From positions 451,067 through 515,066 of the forward strand of contig NZ_JAHRCY010000001.1 of NCBI RefSeq assembly GCF_019083965.1: a stretch of DNA of 64,000 nt, in the 5' to 3' direction. This DNA is from Catellatospora tritici. GTDB lineage: Bacteria; Actinomycetota; Actinomycetes; Mycobacteriales; Micromonosporaceae. Shown here in pieces: positions 63,310-64,000 of the stretch (position 1 is its first letter; every line of letters starts with the position of its first letter). The position numbers were made by a program, and so were the translations under genes. The notes beneath the pieces were generated by a model. It was given only the letters and a program-made list of their open reading frames with translations, ran no database searches and had not been told where the DNA came from.

Positions 63310-63350
63310 GGCATCAGTCCGGGATCTCTCGTGGCATCAGTCCGGGATCT
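63310..63350. repeat. Partial 23-bp tandem duplication overlapping the LysM gene stop
   Basis: GGCATCAGTCCGGGATCT occurs at 63310-63327 and again at 63333-63350. The second copy contains the stop and last codons of the LysM gene, so its 3' end has been duplicated just beyond the stop. Confidence 0.85.
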
Positions 63351-63798
63351 TGAGCACCCAGCCGATGTCGATCTGGTTCGGGTTGGCGATGTTGTTCGCC
63401 TTCGCGATCTTCATGTACTGCCGTCCGTCGCCGTAGTAGTTCGCGGCGATGTCCCACAGCGTGTCGCCCGCCTTGACCCGGTAGGTGCGCTCCTCCGCCT
63501 GCGGCTTGGCCTTCGTCGCGGCAGCGGCGGGCTTGGCGGCCGGCGCGGCAGGCTTCGCGGCCGGTGGGGCGGGCTTCGGTGCCGCCGCCGGAGTCGTGGG
63601 CGCGGCCGGTGCCTGGGGCGCGGCCGCGGCCGGCGGCGGTGCGGGCGCGGCGGCCGGGGGCGGAGGTGGCGTCTGCGCGGCCGGTGTCGGCGGCGCCTCC
63701 TCCTTCTTCTTCTTGCCCCACTTGAACGGGTTCATGAAGCCCGCGGCCTCGCTCTCGAGCTTCTCCAGCCCGCTGTCCTTCTCCTGCTCCTGCGACAT
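63337..63798 (-). CDS. LysM-domain protein with Pro/Ala/Lys linker
   Basis: This 153-residue protein has a short charged N-terminus (LEKLESEAAGFMNPFKWGKKKKEE), a Pro/Ala-rich linker (about residues 39-102) and a C-terminal LysM domain (YRVKAGDTLWDIAANYYGDG, IDIGWVLKIPD) that binds peptidoglycan-type glycans. There is no signal peptide, as in BON/LysM-type cytoplasmic or non-classically exported proteins; its location is uncertain. AGGGGA precedes the ATG. The 3' end is partly duplicated just past the stop. Confidence 0.85.
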   Translation of the reverse strand: MSQEQEKDSGLEKLESEAAGFMNPFKWGKKKKEEAPPTPAAQTPPPPPAAAPAPPPAAAAPQAPAAPTTPAAAPKPAPPAAKPAAPAAKPAAAATKAKPQAEERTYRVKAGDTLWDIAANYYGDGRQYMKIAKANNIANPNQIDIGWVLKIPD

Positions 63799-63913
63799 TC
63801 GAAGTCCCCTCGTACTCAGGCTCGTCAAGCCGTACGAGCCTCACCTTAGCCGCGACCCTTCCGATATGTCGGGCTTCACCGGATACAGGGCGCGCGCGTG
63901 AGCGGGGTGGTAG

Positions 63914-63940
63914 GTGCAGTTTCGGGGAAAGTGCACGAAT
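63914..63940 (+). repeat. Single arm of the GTTTCGGGGAAAGTGCAC dispersed repeat
   Basis: The left arm and its CACGAAT extension are intact. The following bases (GTCGAGCAAGATT) resemble the loop of the 39.1 kb copy, but the right arm has decayed or lies beyond recognition. It is upstream of the LysM gene in a 202-bp gap with no gene visible to the window end. Confidence 0.75.
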
Positions 63941-64000
63941 GTCGAGCAAGATTTGGGGACAATACACCCAACAGGGCGAAAGAGCGGCCCCCACCGGGGG

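Overview
The window comes from a high-GC actinomycete chromosome. Codon use is strongly G/C at third positions, several starts are GTG, and stop-start overlaps (ATGA, GTGA) are common. The gene set (Kgd-type 2-oxoglutarate decarboxylase, Rv3032-like glucan synthase, an MprAB-PepD-like locus, DUF6104, EACC1, SCO7613-type membrane protein) and a hairpin with the AAGGGCACCTTCT core that I associate with Micromonospora relatives suggest the family Micromonosporaceae. That placement is an inference; I cannot fix the genus. I recognised no tRNA, rRNA, insertion sequence, prophage or CRISPR array.

Layout. 1-6 kb: the start of an arylsulfatase with a lysine/alanine-rich tail, a ZIP permease, an HdeD protein overlapping a formylglycine-generating-enzyme homologue, a PIG-V-like GT-C protein and a phosphofructokinase. 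6-14 kb: an alpha-glucan block with a GH63 enzyme (minus), divergent from a glycogen debranching enzyme, a GT4 glucan synthase and GlgB. 14-21 kb: an orphan CvnD-like GTPase, a TetR/MFS efflux pair with three operator-like 11-mers, and three membrane proteins. 21-26 kb: a secreted CocE-like hydrolase, FabG, and a coupled ddaH-rocD pair. 26-34 kb: six minus-strand genes (DUF6325, SHOCT, membrane protein, 1262-aa polytopic protein, PLDc_N-SHOCT, FHA protein) divergent from a second HdeD gene. 35-39 kb: patatin, a modular chitinase with a palindromic operator, and an orphan EACC1 protein. 39-45 kb: a two-component system divergent from an RND transporter. 45-54 kb: a cell-wall-binding lipoprotein, a small cysteine-containing protein with a strong leaderless-type promoter, an HtrA protease behind a second two-component system in MprAB-PepD order, and a probable OlsB/OlsA ornithine-lipid pair. 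54-64 kb: a hotdog-fold protein, kgd, DUF6104, a GT-C membrane protein, the pta-ackA pair and a LysM protein.

Functionally the window mixes carbon storage and central metabolism (phosphofructokinase, glucan enzymes, Kgd, Pta-AckA), arginine-derivative catabolism (DdaH, RocD), envelope stress sensing (two related two-component systems, HtrA, HdeD and SHOCT proteins) and secreted hydrolases.

The most distinctive non-genic signal is a dispersed palindrome with core GTTTCGGGGAAAGTGCAC. It occurs at four intergenic loci, as inverted pairs between convergent genes and as a same-orientation pair or a single arm near gene starts. A second palindromic family (AAGTTGCCGGGCAA) and several perfect 14-25 bp stems mark other intergenic gaps. 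I did not find an obvious new defence island. The best candidates for undescribed biology are the six-gene SHOCT/FHA membrane cluster, the orphan EACC1 gene and the palindrome family.
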